6,264 nucleotides of DNA from an uncultured Eubacteriales bacterium (GCA_900546075.1 URBH01000083.1:1-6264); one strand, 5' to 3'. Positions 1-5,520 are shown, counted from the stretch's first letter. Notes: generated by a model from the sequence alone, not told the origin. Numbers and translations: made by a program.

Positions 1-69
1 GCCGCTAAAAACGAAGTCAATACATTTCTTACCGCCGCCCAGGCGGTCTGCCGTGAAATGGCAGAATAA
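1..69 (+). CDS. C-terminal end of an unidentified gene (partial)
   Basis: Frame 1 is open from the first base and ends at TAA 67-69, giving 22 residues that end in AQAVCREMAE. The peptide looks like an amphipathic helix. A stretch this short cannot be assigned to a family, and an open frame of 22 codons can arise by chance. The stop is followed directly by an AT-rich inverted repeat (AAAATGAT at 68-75, ATCATTTT at 79-86) and later by a possible terminator, which fits a gene ending here. No link to the downstream iron-sulfur operon can be claimed, because that operon has its own strong promoter. Confidence 0.45.
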   Translation, partial: AAKNEVNTFLTAAQAVCREMAE

Positions 70-123
70 AATGATGAAATCATTTTGTTAAGAAATAGTA
101 TTATATTTGGAAATTGCCCCGTA

Positions 124-154
124 CCGCCGCGGCGGATTTTTCTTTCTTATTTTG
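124..154 (+). terminator. Possible Rho-independent terminator of the upstream gene
   Basis: The perfect palindrome CCGCCGCGGCGG (124-135) is followed by a T-rich run (137-154, ATTTTTC then TTTC and TTATTTT). With a minimal 4-base loop the stem is only 4 GC pairs, so it is a weak but plausible terminator. It sits between the stop at 69 and the promoter at 159, where a terminator for the upstream gene is expected. Confidence 0.4.
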
Positions 155-158
155 CCTA

Positions 159-187
159 TTGACAAAGTAGGTTGGTGATGCTATATT
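159..187 (+). promoter_or_regulatory. Sigma-A type promoter of the iron-sulfur operon
   Basis: A consensus -35 box TTGACA (159-164) is separated by exactly 17 bases from a near-consensus -10 box TATATT (182-187). Transcription would start near 194, leaving a leader of about 40 bases before the ATG at 232. This is the best promoter in the window and drives the desulfurase, scaffold and Rrf2 genes. Repeats described separately overlap the -35/-10 region and the predicted start. Confidence 0.8.
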
Positions 188-214
188 ACCCATAGACTTA
201 CTAGGTAAATACCT
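161..214 (+). promoter_or_regulatory. Candidate Rrf2/IscR-type operator region
   Basis: Three repeat patterns overlap the promoter. An imperfect inverted pair TTACC (186-190) and GGTAA (204-208) spans the -10 box and predicted start. A tight palindrome AGGTA-AA-TACCT lies at 203-214. A direct repeat of GAC-N2-A-N-TAGGT occurs at 161-172 and 195-206, 34 bases apart, about three helical turns. Rrf2 regulators of the IscR branch often bind partly palindromic sites containing GAC and GGTA-like blocks near their own operon promoter, and an Rrf2 gene is the third gene here. That this protein binds here is inference. Confidence 0.45.
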
Positions 215-231
215 TGGGAGGAATTAACAAT

Positions 232-1419
232 ATGCAAGTTTATGCTGATAACGCGGCAACAACGGCCATGAGCCGGACGGCTATCGACGCCATGCTGCCC
301 TATCTCGACAATATCTACGGCAACCCCTCCAGCCTGCACTCCGTGGGTCAGAGGGCAAAGGAAGCCCTGGACGCCGCCCGTGAGACGGTCGCCCAGTGCC
401 TGGGCTGCGAGCCCCGGGAGATCATCTTCACCTCCGGCGGCAGCGAGGCCGACAACCAGGCCATCATCTCCGCCGCCCGCTACGGCGAGAAGAAGGGCAA
501 GAAGCACATCATCACCACCGCCTTTGAGCATCACGCCGTGCTGCACACCCTGGCAAAGCTGGAAAAAGAGGGCTTTGAAGTCACCTATCTGGACGTCCGG
601 AAGGGTCACAACGTCACCGCTCAGCAGGTGAAGGACGCCATCCGCCCCGACACCTGCCTGGTCACCACCATGTACGCCAACAACGAGATCGGCTCCGTCC
701 TGCCCATCCGGGAGATCGGCGCCGTCTGTAAAGAAGCGGGCGTACCCTTCCACACCGACGCCGTTCAGGCCGTCGGCCATCTGCACATCAACGTCAAGGA
801 GCAGAACATCGACATGCTCAGCCTGTCCGGCCACAAGTTCCACGGCCCCAAGGGCGTGGGCGCGCTGTATGTCCGCCGGGGCTTCCCCCTGGTGAGCATC
901 ATCGAGGGCGGCGCGCAGGAGCGTGGCAAGCGCGCGGGTACGGAGAACATCCCAGGTATCTGCGGCATGGCGGCAGCGTTGAAGGAAGCCTGCGACCACA
1001 TGGACGAGAACATGCCCAGAGTCGCCGCCATGCGGGACCGGCTGATCGAGGGACTGAGCAGGATTCCCCACAGCGCCCTGAACGGTGACCCGGTGAACCG
1101 TCTGCCCGGCAACGTCAGCTTCTGCTTTGAGGGCATCGAGGGCGAAAGCCTGCTGCTGCTTCTGGACATGAAGGGCGTGTGCGCTTCCTCCGGCTCCGCC
1201 TGCACCTCCGGCAGCCTGGATCCCAGTCATGTGCTGCTGGCCATCGGCCGGGTACACGACGTTGCCCACGGCTCATTGCGGCTGTCTCTCAGCGAGTATA
1301 ACACCGACGAGGAGATCGACCACATTCTGAAGGTCGTTCCCGAGGTCGTTCAATATCTGCGGAACATGAGCCCTGTGTGGCGGGATTTGCAGACCGGCAA
1401 ACGGCAGTATATCCTGTAA
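232..1419 (+). CDS. Cysteine desulfurase, NifS/IscS type
   Basis: This 395-residue PLP enzyme converts cysteine to alanine and passes the sulfur as a persulfide to the scaffold protein encoded next, for iron-sulfur cluster building in the cytoplasm. All landmarks of the class I (NifS/IscS) aminotransferase-fold family are present: the N-terminal DNAATT motif, FEHHAVL (residues 99-105) with the cofactor-stacking His, HTDAVQAVG with Asp176 and Gln179, SGHKFHGPKG with the Schiff-base Lys202, and the catalytic loop SSGSACTSGS with Cys324. Length is normal for the family. The ATG at 232 is chosen because GGGAGGA (216-222) sits 9 bases before it; an in-frame TTG at 214 would lie upstream of its own ribosome site. 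The C-terminal tail extends past the catalytic loop as in clostridial NifS proteins. Whether nifS or iscS is the proper name is a matter of convention, so no symbol is given. Confidence 0.96.
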   Translation: MQVYADNAATTAMSRTAIDAMLPYLDNIYGNPSSLHSVGQRAKEALDAARETVAQCLGCEPREIIFTSGGSEADNQAIISAARYGEKKGKKHIITTAFEHHAVLHTLAKLEKEGFEVTYLDVRKGHNVTAQQVKDAIRPDTCLVTTMYANNEIGSVLPIREIGAVCKEAGVPFHTDAVQAVGHLHINVKEQNIDMLSLSGHKFHGPKGVGALYVRRGFPLVSIIEGGAQERGKRAGTENIPGICGMAAALKEACDHMDENMPRVAAMRDRLIEGLSRIPHSALNGDPVNRLPGNVSFCFEGIEGESLLLLLDMKGVCASSGSACTSGSLDPSHVLLAIGRVHDVAHGSLRLSLSEYNTDEEIDHILKVVPEVVQYLRNMSPVWRDLQTGKRQYIL

Positions 1420-1455
1420 TTGTTCCCGGGAAAAATGGATAAGGAGAATGGAATT

Positions 1456-1890
1456 ATGGCACTGTACAGTGAAAAAGTAATGGATCATTTTCAGCACCCC
1501 AGAAACGTAGGCGTGATCGAGGACGCCAACGGCGTCGGCGAAGTCGGCAACGCCAAGTGCGGCGATATCATGAAGATTTACCTGAAAATCGAGGACGACA
1601 TCATCAAGGACGTGAAGTTCGAGACCTTTGGCTGCGGCAGCGCCATCGCCTCTTCCTCCATGGCCACCGAAATGATCAAGGGCAAGTCCATCCACGAGGC
1701 CATGGCGCTGACCAACAAGGCCGTGGCGGAGGCGCTGGACGGTCTGCCCGCCCACAAGCTCCACTGCTCCGTTCTGGCAGAGGAAGCCATCAAGAAGGCG
1801 CTTCAGGACTATTTCGACCGCAACGGCATTCCCTACGACGAGAAGGATTTCCCTGCCTGCGAACACTGCGCCCACTGCGAGAGCGTATGA
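1456..1890 (+). CDS. Iron-sulfur cluster scaffold protein, IscU/NifU N-terminal type
   Basis: The 144-residue protein is the assembly platform on which clusters form from iron and the sulfur supplied by the desulfurase. It opens with the typical MALYSEKVMDHFQHPRN segment and carries the three family cysteines: Cys35 with Asp37 in AKCGD, Cys60 in FGCGSA, and Cys104 in KLHCSVLAEEAIK. The ATG at 1456 has AAGGAG at 1441-1446 nine bases upstream; the longer reading from 1420 has no ribosome site. It starts 36 bases after the desulfurase stop, so the two are co-transcribed, and its TGA overlaps the next gene. The last ten residues add a CEHCAHC cluster (Cys135, 138, 141) that Escherichia coli IscU lacks. 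There is no separate C-terminal NifU/Nfu domain. Confidence 0.95.
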   Translation: MALYSEKVMDHFQHPRNVGVIEDANGVGEVGNAKCGDIMKIYLKIEDDIIKDVKFETFGCGSAIASSSMATEMIKGKSIHEAMALTNKAVAEALDGLPAHKLHCSVLAEEAIKKALQDYFDRNGIPYDEKDFPACEHCAHCESV

Positions 1891-2303
1891 TCGTATCCAC
1901 GAAGGGGCGTTATGCTCTGCGGGTGATGGTCTGCTTTGCCCAGCGGGGCGGGAACGAGTACATTCCCCTGAAGGAGATCGCGGAGTCCGAGGGCATTTCC
2001 CAGAAATACCTGGAAGCCATTATGACAACATTGTCCAAGGCCGGGTTCGTGGACGCCGTCCACGGAAAGGGCGGCGGCTACCGCCTGAACCGTCCCCCGG
2101 AGCAGTACACCATCGGCAGCATCCTCAAGCTGACGGAGGGGAGCTTAAGCGCGGTGTCCTGCACCTCCGTAGGCGCGTCGGCCTGCTCCCGGACGGAGTG
2201 CTGTCAGGCCAAGCCCATGTGGGACAAGCTGGACAGGATGATCGACGGGTTCTTCGAGGGAATCACCCTGGCAGACCTGCTCCATGACAGCGTAACGGAA
2301 TAA
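1887..2303 (+). CDS. Rrf2-family transcriptional regulator, IscR-like
   Basis: This 138-residue DNA-binding protein is a probable sensor and regulator of iron-sulfur or cysteine status. It begins with the signature MIVSTKGRYALRVM, followed by a winged helix-turn-helix (about residues 10-68, including ISQKYLEAIMTTLSKAGF and the wing HGKGGGYRL). The dimerisation helix region is about 108-125. Between them lie Cys92, Cys100, Cys105 and Cys106, spaced C-x7-C-x4-CC, in the place where IscR binds a [2Fe-2S] cluster through C-x5-C-x5-C, so cluster binding is likely but not proven. The ATG shares an ATGA overlap (1887-1890) with the scaffold stop, implying translational coupling, and no ribosome site precedes it other than the end of that gene. 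Being last in the operon suggests autoregulation through the repeats at 161-214. It could instead be a CymR-like regulator, though CymR usually lacks this cysteine set. Confidence 0.92.
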   Translation: MIVSTKGRYALRVMVCFAQRGGNEYIPLKEIAESEGISQKYLEAIMTTLSKAGFVDAVHGKGGGYRLNRPPEQYTIGSILKLTEGSLSAVSCTSVGASACSRTECCQAKPMWDKLDRMIDGFFEGITLADLLHDSVTE

Positions 2304-2344
2304 AACAAACCGGCATGATTTTTGATGGTAGTCGTAAAACAGCG

Positions 2345-2379
2345 AATGGAGCGTATCGGTACAGATACGCTCCATTTTT
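2345..2379 (+). terminator. Rho-independent terminator of the iron-sulfur operon
   Basis: A perfect 13-bp stem, AATGGAGCGTATC (2345-2357) with GATACGCTCCATT (2364-2376), closes a 6-base loop and runs directly into TTT. It lies about 40 bases after the Rrf2 stop. On the opposite strand the stem is not followed by a T run, so it should act on + strand transcripts only. Confidence 0.85.
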
Positions 2380-2395
2380 ATGTAACGTGATACAG

Positions 2396-2516
2396 CCCCT
2401 TGGCTCTCCCTCTGGGAGAGCTGTCACCGCAGGTGACTGAGAGGGTATTGCACCTTGGTTTCCCCTCTCCGTCTTCGCTTCGCTCAGCCACCTCTCCCAT
2501 AGGGAGAGGCAAGGGG
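2396..2516. repeat. MITE-like palindromic intergenic repeat, 121 bp
   Basis: The ends form a 25-base inverted repeat (2396-2420 against 2492-2516) matching at 23 of 25 positions. The left arm begins CCCCTTGGCTCTCCC and the right arm ends GGGAGAGGCAAGGGG. Each arm is itself nearly palindromic around CTCTCCC and GGGAGAG, and an inner hairpin GTCACC-GCA-GGTGAC sits at 2423-2437, so the RNA could fold into several branched forms. Flanks TACAG (2391-2395) and TGCAG (2517-2521) match at 4 of 5 bases and could be a worn target-site duplication. It has no coding capacity and would need a transposase in trans. Similar CTCTCCC/GGGAGAG repeats are, to my recollection, common between genes in Faecalibacterium-like genomes; copy number here cannot be judged. 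Confidence 0.75.
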
Positions 2517-2601
2517 TGCAGTCCATCATCCCGCTGTGCCTGTTAACTGTCTGATACACTCCGCCCATTCGTCATGCCGGTTTTTGCTGTAAAGCAGGCG
2601 T

Positions 2602-3594
2602 TTACATCTGGAAAATGTTCCCGAGAACTGCGCCGTTATTCTCCGGCTCCCGGGGGCGGAGGGAATCGTAGGCCAGGGCGTAGGTGACTTCCACCCGGTT
2701 GCGCAGGAAATAATATATGACGAAAATCACCGCCAGATACACGCCGAGGAATCCAAAGTAGGCGGCCGTGTCGGAGAAGGGGAGCGTGACGCCCAGCGCG
2801 GGCAGAAGCTGGTCGCCGTAGGCGACCGCGGCGGACGCCAGCACGGCGGCGTAGTACCACCACATGCTCAGATCCAACCGGAACAGATTCCAGCGGTTGC
2901 CCTTTGTCATCATCCGGCTGTCCCGCAGGGCGGCCAGAGCGCCGGCGGCGGGGCGGTCGATGATGAGATAATCCGTCATGCGGTACCGGTAGAACAGCGG
3001 CGCGGCAAGGGCGAGAAACAGCACACCGAAAATCACCATGGCGGGCGCGGTGGCGCGCATGAGCTGGGTATAGGTGGCGTCGTCCAGCGCAATGCCGGAG
3101 GCACCGGCATTTTTGACAAGGGGCATCAGAATATCCACCGCCGCATTGGAAAGGGGCGTCATCATGTAGATCATCATGGCGACGTACAGACTGGCCATGG
3201 CCACGCCGCCGAAAATCAGCCCCTTCAGCAGTGTGCAGCGCAGCAGCACCCAGAACCGGTCAAAGCCCAGCCGCATCCCGTTGGGAGATGCGTACTGCCC
3301 CCGGGCAATGCGGAGCATGGCGGCGAGGTACCCCAGCGTCAGGCACATGAGAAAACCCGCCTGGACAAGGGGCAGCAGCGTCTGGGCGGTGGTCAGGGCG
3401 GAGCGGACGCCCATGCTTCCTAAGCCCCCGGTCTTGGCAATCTGCCGGCTCAGAACATAGCTGGCCGCGTTTGCCAATGCCGTTGCGGCAATGGTGATCA
3501 CAGAAAAATACAGGATGATTTTCTGCCCATCCCGGGCGTTGGCAAGCCGTCCGGCGGAAAATTCTTTCAGCTGGCGGGTGTTTCGGATATCCAT
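2602..3594 (-). CDS. DUF975-family integral membrane protein
   Basis: The 330-residue protein has about six hydrophobic segments (near residues 26-48, 72-95, 116-145, 183-203, 243-260 and 276-297). The C-terminal half carries the pattern typical of DUF975 proteins: a YRYRMTDYLIID stretch, then ALRDSRMMTKGNRWNLFRLDLS (split here only by position, about 221-243), followed by hydrophobic segments and a YALAYDSL tail. DUF975 members are multi-pass membrane proteins of unknown function in Bacillota; this one is longer than the usual 200-260 residues, with an extended loop between segments three and four. The ATG at 3594 is preceded by ACGGAG with an 8-base gap. It is divergent from the XRE regulator gene and may be its target, an inference from position only. 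No clear terminator follows on this strand. Confidence 0.75.
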   Translation of the reverse strand: MDIRNTRQLKEFSAGRLANARDGQKIILYFSVITIAATALANAASYVLSRQIAKTGGLGSMGVRSALTTAQTLLPLVQAGFLMCLTLGYLAAMLRIARGQYASPNGMRLGFDRFWVLLRCTLLKGLIFGGVAMASLYVAMMIYMMTPLSNAAVDILMPLVKNAGASGIALDDATYTQLMRATAPAMVIFGVLFLALAAPLFYRYRMTDYLIIDRPAAGALAALRDSRMMTKGNRWNLFRLDLSMWWYYAAVLASAAVAYGDQLLPALGVTLPFSDTAAYFGFLGVYLAVIFVIYYFLRNRVEVTYALAYDSLRPREPENNGAVLGNIFQM

Positions 3595-3629
3595 AAGCGC
3601 GTCTCCGTTTCAAAACTGGCTTTATGATT

Positions 3630-3658
3630 GTTATAAACGAAATTTGGAAAAATAGCAA
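3630..3658 (-). promoter_or_regulatory. Promoter of the DUF975 gene
   Basis: Reading the - strand, TTGCTA (3658-3653) and TATAAC (3635-3630) are 17 bases apart, within an AT-rich stretch that contrasts with the GC-rich flanks. Transcription would start near 3623, about 30 bases before the ATG at 3594. The boxes lie 19 bases from the outer edge of the opposing + strand promoter, so one bound regulator could affect both. Confidence 0.6.
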
Positions 3659-3667
3659 ATGAAATTT
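3640..3667. promoter_or_regulatory. Paired AAATTT sites in the divergent promoter region
   Basis: GAAATTT occurs at 3639-3645 and again at 3661-3667, exactly 22 bases apart (two helical turns). The core AAATTT is self-palindromic. The first copy lies in the spacer of the - strand promoter and the second just upstream of its -35 box and of the + strand promoter. This is a suitable layout for an operator of the neighbouring XRE regulator, but AT-rich repeats of this length are common by chance. Confidence 0.25.
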
Positions 3668-3676
3668 TTGTAACAG

Positions 3677-3705
3677 TGGAAAACCGGAGGAATGTATGGT
3701 ATAAT
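3677..3705 (+). promoter_or_regulatory. Extended -10 promoter of the XRE regulator gene
   Basis: A consensus TATAAT (3700-3705) is preceded by TGG, forming an extended -10 element. The -35 region 17 bases upstream is TGGAAA (3677-3682), a weak match to TTGACA. Transcription should begin near 3712. That places the in-frame ATG at 3692 outside the transcript and supports the start at 3740. Confidence 0.65.
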
Positions 3706-3739
3706 CCATTCAACCGTGAAGACGGAATGGAGGGCTGCT

Positions 3740-4540
3740 ATGGAGCTTGGAGAAAAACTGCGCTTGGCGCGGCTGGAGGCAGGACTGTCCCAGCGGGCGC
3801 TTTGCGGGGACGAGATCACCCGGAACATGCTCTCCCGCATTGAGAACGGCGCCGCCCGGCCGTCCATGAAAACGCTGTGCTTCCTTGCCGCCCGACTGGG
3901 TAAGCCCGTGAGCTATTTCCTGGAAGAGGACACCGTCTGCTCCCCCAATCAGGAGAGCATGACCGCCGCCCGCCGACTGTTCGACGGGAAGGACTACGCC
4001 GGGGCAATGCAGGCGCTGGCGCAGTACCGCGCCCCGGACGAAATCTACGACCGGGAAAAGCAGCTGCTGGAAATCCTTGTCCGGCTCCACCTTGCCGAGG
4101 AAGCCATCTCAGGCGGGCGGGCGCCATACGCTTTGGAGTTGCTGGAAACCGTTGCTGATTCCGGAAAATCCGCAGCCTATTATTCCGCGGATTTGGAGCA
4201 GCGCAGACTTCTGCTCCTTGGCCGCATTCCGGGGCAGACCGTTCATCTGCCCGGTCTGGATGAAGCGCTGATCATGCAGGCCGCGTCGGCGCTGGCCGGG
4301 GGAGACGTCAAACGCGCCGCCCATCTTCTGGACGGGGCGGAAGACCACGCATCCCCCCGCTGGAACTTCCTCCGGGGAAAATGCCACATGGCGCTGGAAG
4401 AATTCCCGGAAGCGGCAACGTGCTTCCTCGCCGCGGAAGGGGCGTACAACCTCCTCCGGGAGCTGGAAATCTGCTACCGGGAAATGGGCGACTACAAAAA
4501 TGCCTACATCTACGCCTGCCGCCAGAAGGACGCACAATAA
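3740..4540 (+). CDS. XRE-family transcriptional regulator with helical-repeat C-terminus
   Basis: The 266-residue protein starts with a Cro/C1-type helix-turn-helix (about residues 3-61: GEKLRLARLEAGLSQRAL, then ITRNMLSRIENGAARPSMKTL and the end LGKPVSYFLE). The remaining 200 residues are alpha-helical with TPR-like periodicity, for example 72-97, 112-140, 172-198, 205-230 and 236-262 (FPEAATCFLAAEGAYNLL and MGDYKNAYIYA). This layout recalls peptide-sensing XRE/TPR regulators of the Rgg/PlcR kind, but no ligand can be inferred and the repeats are degenerate. The ATG at 3740 has GGAGG at 3729-3733, 6 bases upstream, and lies downstream of the predicted transcription start; the ATG at 3692 does not. 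Its promoter region is shared with the divergent DUF975 gene. It ends at a bidirectional terminator facing the C39-like gene. Confidence 0.85.
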   Translation: MELGEKLRLARLEAGLSQRALCGDEITRNMLSRIENGAARPSMKTLCFLAARLGKPVSYFLEEDTVCSPNQESMTAARRLFDGKDYAGAMQALAQYRAPDEIYDREKQLLEILVRLHLAEEAISGGRAPYALELLETVADSGKSAAYYSADLEQRRLLLLGRIPGQTVHLPGLDEALIMQAASALAGGDVKRAAHLLDGAEDHASPRWNFLRGKCHMALEEFPEAATCFLAAEGAYNLLRELEICYREMGDYKNAYIYACRQKDAQ

Positions 4541-4541
4541 T

Positions 4542-4587
4542 AAAAAACGCCGTGCCGCTGAGGAAATTCCTTGCGGCACGGCCTTTT
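4542..4587. terminator. Bidirectional terminator between convergent genes
   Basis: A perfect 10-bp GC stem, GCCGTGCCGC (4549-4558) with GCGGCACGGC (4573-4582), is flanked by AAAAAA (4542-4547) on one side and TTTT (4584-4587) on the other. The loop itself contains AGGAA-A-TTCCT, which can extend the stem. It ends the XRE gene (stop 4540) on the + strand and the C39-like gene (stop 4596) on the - strand, with T runs in both directions. Confidence 0.85.
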
Positions 4588-4595
4588 CAATGATT

Positions 4596-5384
4596 TTACG
4601 CTTTTTCCATGACCCAGAGGTTCCGGATCTGTCCCTCGATCTGCTCGTAGCTCCACAGCTTTTCGGAATTGACCACGCTGTTGGGGTCGTTGACCTGAAA
4701 TTGGCCGTCCTCCACCCCCCGCAGAACGATGTAGTGACCCGTGGTGGTGAAATCACCCTCCCGCATGGCGCAGATAATGGGCTTGCCCGCTTCCAGCGCG
4801 TCCACCATCTTTTTCTTGACCAGCGGAATTTCCGTGGCCTTCAGCCCAAGCCCCCCGCTGCCCTCGCTGATGAGCGTCCAGGAGGAGCCGCTGCCCCGGG
4901 AATAGTAGCCGTTTTCCTGAGCAAATTGGGCGACCTGCCGGGGGTTCATGTTCTCGTCTCCGGTAAGGTAGTAGCCCACCATGGCAAGGCAGGTCGGGCC
5001 GCAGCCGGTGACCGCAAGAAAGTCCTTTCCGTACCGTTCGTAGCCCCACATGGGATTCCACTGCAAAAACAGCGGCACGGTCCGGCTGCCCTTCCAGGCA
5101 CTGAGATCGACCCCCGTGTCCTTCCGGAAGGGGTAGTTCAGCACGAAATCCTTCGTCTCGGGGTTGCGCTCGTAAAGGTCAATGAGGCTCTGGGGGTATT
5201 CACCGTAGGAGATGCCCTTTTCCTCGGCAAAGGCTTTCACCGTTTTCTCCGCCTCCGTGCGCTCTCCGTGGTAGAAGGAGATATCCCGGTACAGGTTGTA
5301 CATGGGCTTCGCCCCCAGAATCGCCGCCGCGAGGAGCACAATAACGGCCACGGCGATCACTGCCCGCTGTTTCGTTTTCATCAT
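4596..5384 (-). CDS. Membrane-anchored C39-like cysteine peptidase family protein
   Basis: The 262-residue protein has a short basic N-terminus (MMKTKQR) and one hydrophobic segment (about 8-24), suggesting an uncleaved signal anchor or signal peptide with the rest outside the membrane. Residues about 103-260 match the peptidase C39-like fold (Peptidase_C39_2): Gln108 in FLQWNPMWG for the oxyanion hole, Cys128 in TGCGPTCLAMVGYYL, His217 in GHYIVLRG and Asp233 in VNDPNS. It is not a bacteriocin exporter domain, since no ABC transporter is attached. Substrate is unknown. The stretch 40-100 has no recognised domain. Start: ATG at 5384 has AAGGA 7 bases upstream, and an immediately following ATG at 5381 is also possible. 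A longer reading from 5423 begins upstream of the predicted transcription start and is rejected. It has its own promoter and shares a terminator with the XRE gene. Confidence 0.85.
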   Translation of the reverse strand: MMKTKQRAVIAVAVIVLLAAAILGAKPMYNLYRDISFYHGERTEAEKTVKAFAEEKGISYGEYPQSLIDLYERNPETKDFVLNYPFRKDTGVDLSAWKGSRTVPLFLQWNPMWGYERYGKDFLAVTGCGPTCLAMVGYYLTGDENMNPRQVAQFAQENGYYSRGSGSSWTLISEGSGGLGLKATEIPLVKKKMVDALEAGKPIICAMREGDFTTTGHYIVLRGVEDGQFQVNDPNSVVNSEKLWSYEQIEGQIRNLWVMEKA

Positions 5385-5408
5385 AACCACATCCTTTTTG
5401 ACGTCCCC

Positions 5409-5437
5409 ATTATACCACGGCATCTTTAGGAAGTCTT
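5409..5437 (-). promoter_or_regulatory. Extended -10 promoter of the C39-like gene
   Basis: Reading the - strand, TATAAT (5414-5409) is preceded by TGG (5417-5415), again an extended -10. The -35 region 17 bases upstream is AAGACT (5437-5432), sharing only the GAC core. The start would be near 5402, giving a leader of under 20 bases. This separates the gene from the cooT unit upstream. Confidence 0.6.
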
Positions 5438-5485
5438 TTCGGAGAGGTTAAGAATTCCTTATTTTTGCAAAAGCCGACAGAGAAG

Positions 5486-5516
5486 CGTCCCCAAAGGCCA
5501 TCGGCCTTTGGGGACG
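5486..5516 (-). terminator. 14-bp hairpin after the CooT gene, probable transcript end
   Basis: CGTCCCCAAAGGCC (5486-5499) and GGCCTTTGGGGACG (5503-5516) form a perfect 14-bp stem with a 3-base loop, starting 4 bases beyond the CooT stop. On the - strand it is followed by CTTCTCTGTC rather than a clear T run; TTTT appears only about 15 bases later (5473-5470). It may be a non-canonical terminator, an RNA-stabilising 3' hairpin, or a dispersed palindromic repeat. Confidence 0.55.
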
Positions 5517-5520
5517 GAGA

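Larger units (their letters stand above)
2307..2583. repeat. Widely spaced perfect 12-bp inverted repeat
   Basis: AAACCGGCATGA at 2307-2318 returns as its exact reverse complement TCATGCCGGTTT at 2572-2583. The arms start 3 bases after the Rrf2 stop and end 18 bases before the stop of the convergent membrane-protein gene. They enclose both the operon terminator and the 121-bp MITE-like repeat. They may be terminal repeats of a decayed 277-bp insertion, or chance. No open frame resembling a transposase lies between them. Confidence 0.5.

Noticed and set aside
85..107. Possible promoter TTGTTA with TATATT before the desulfurase
   Set aside because: The spacing is only 11 bases, too short for sigma-A, and the promoter at 159-187 is far better.
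214..231. TTG start giving six extra residues on the desulfurase
   Set aside because: The ribosome binding site GGGAGGA lies inside this stretch, well placed for the ATG at 232, and family proteins begin near that point.
181..1269. Long - strand open frame opposite the cysteine desulfurase
   Set aside because: It is antisense to a gene with all family motifs, is low complexity (Gly/Ala/Val/His/Gln-rich), and arises from GC-biased codon use.
1557..1886. Upstream extension of the Rrf2 frame
   Set aside because: It overlaps the scaffold gene in another frame, is arginine-rich nonsense, and the Rrf2 signature starts exactly at the ATG at 1887.
2388..2558. Direct repeat TGATACA at 2388-2394 and 2552-2558
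   Set aside because: Seven bases repeated over 164 bases is expected by chance and does not match the boundaries of either repeat element.
2263..2568. - strand open frame across the terminator and MITE-like repeat
   Set aside because: It runs through the hairpin and palindromic repeat and ends inside the Rrf2 gene, so it is a by-product of these sequences.
3692..3739. Earlier ATG for the XRE regulator
   Set aside because: It lies before the predicted transcription start, its GGAGG is only one base away, and the helix-turn-helix begins right after the ATG at 3740.
5385..5423. Earlier ATG for the C39-like protein
   Set aside because: The TATAAT box of the promoter lies within this stretch, and the ribosome site and basic signal start fit 5384.
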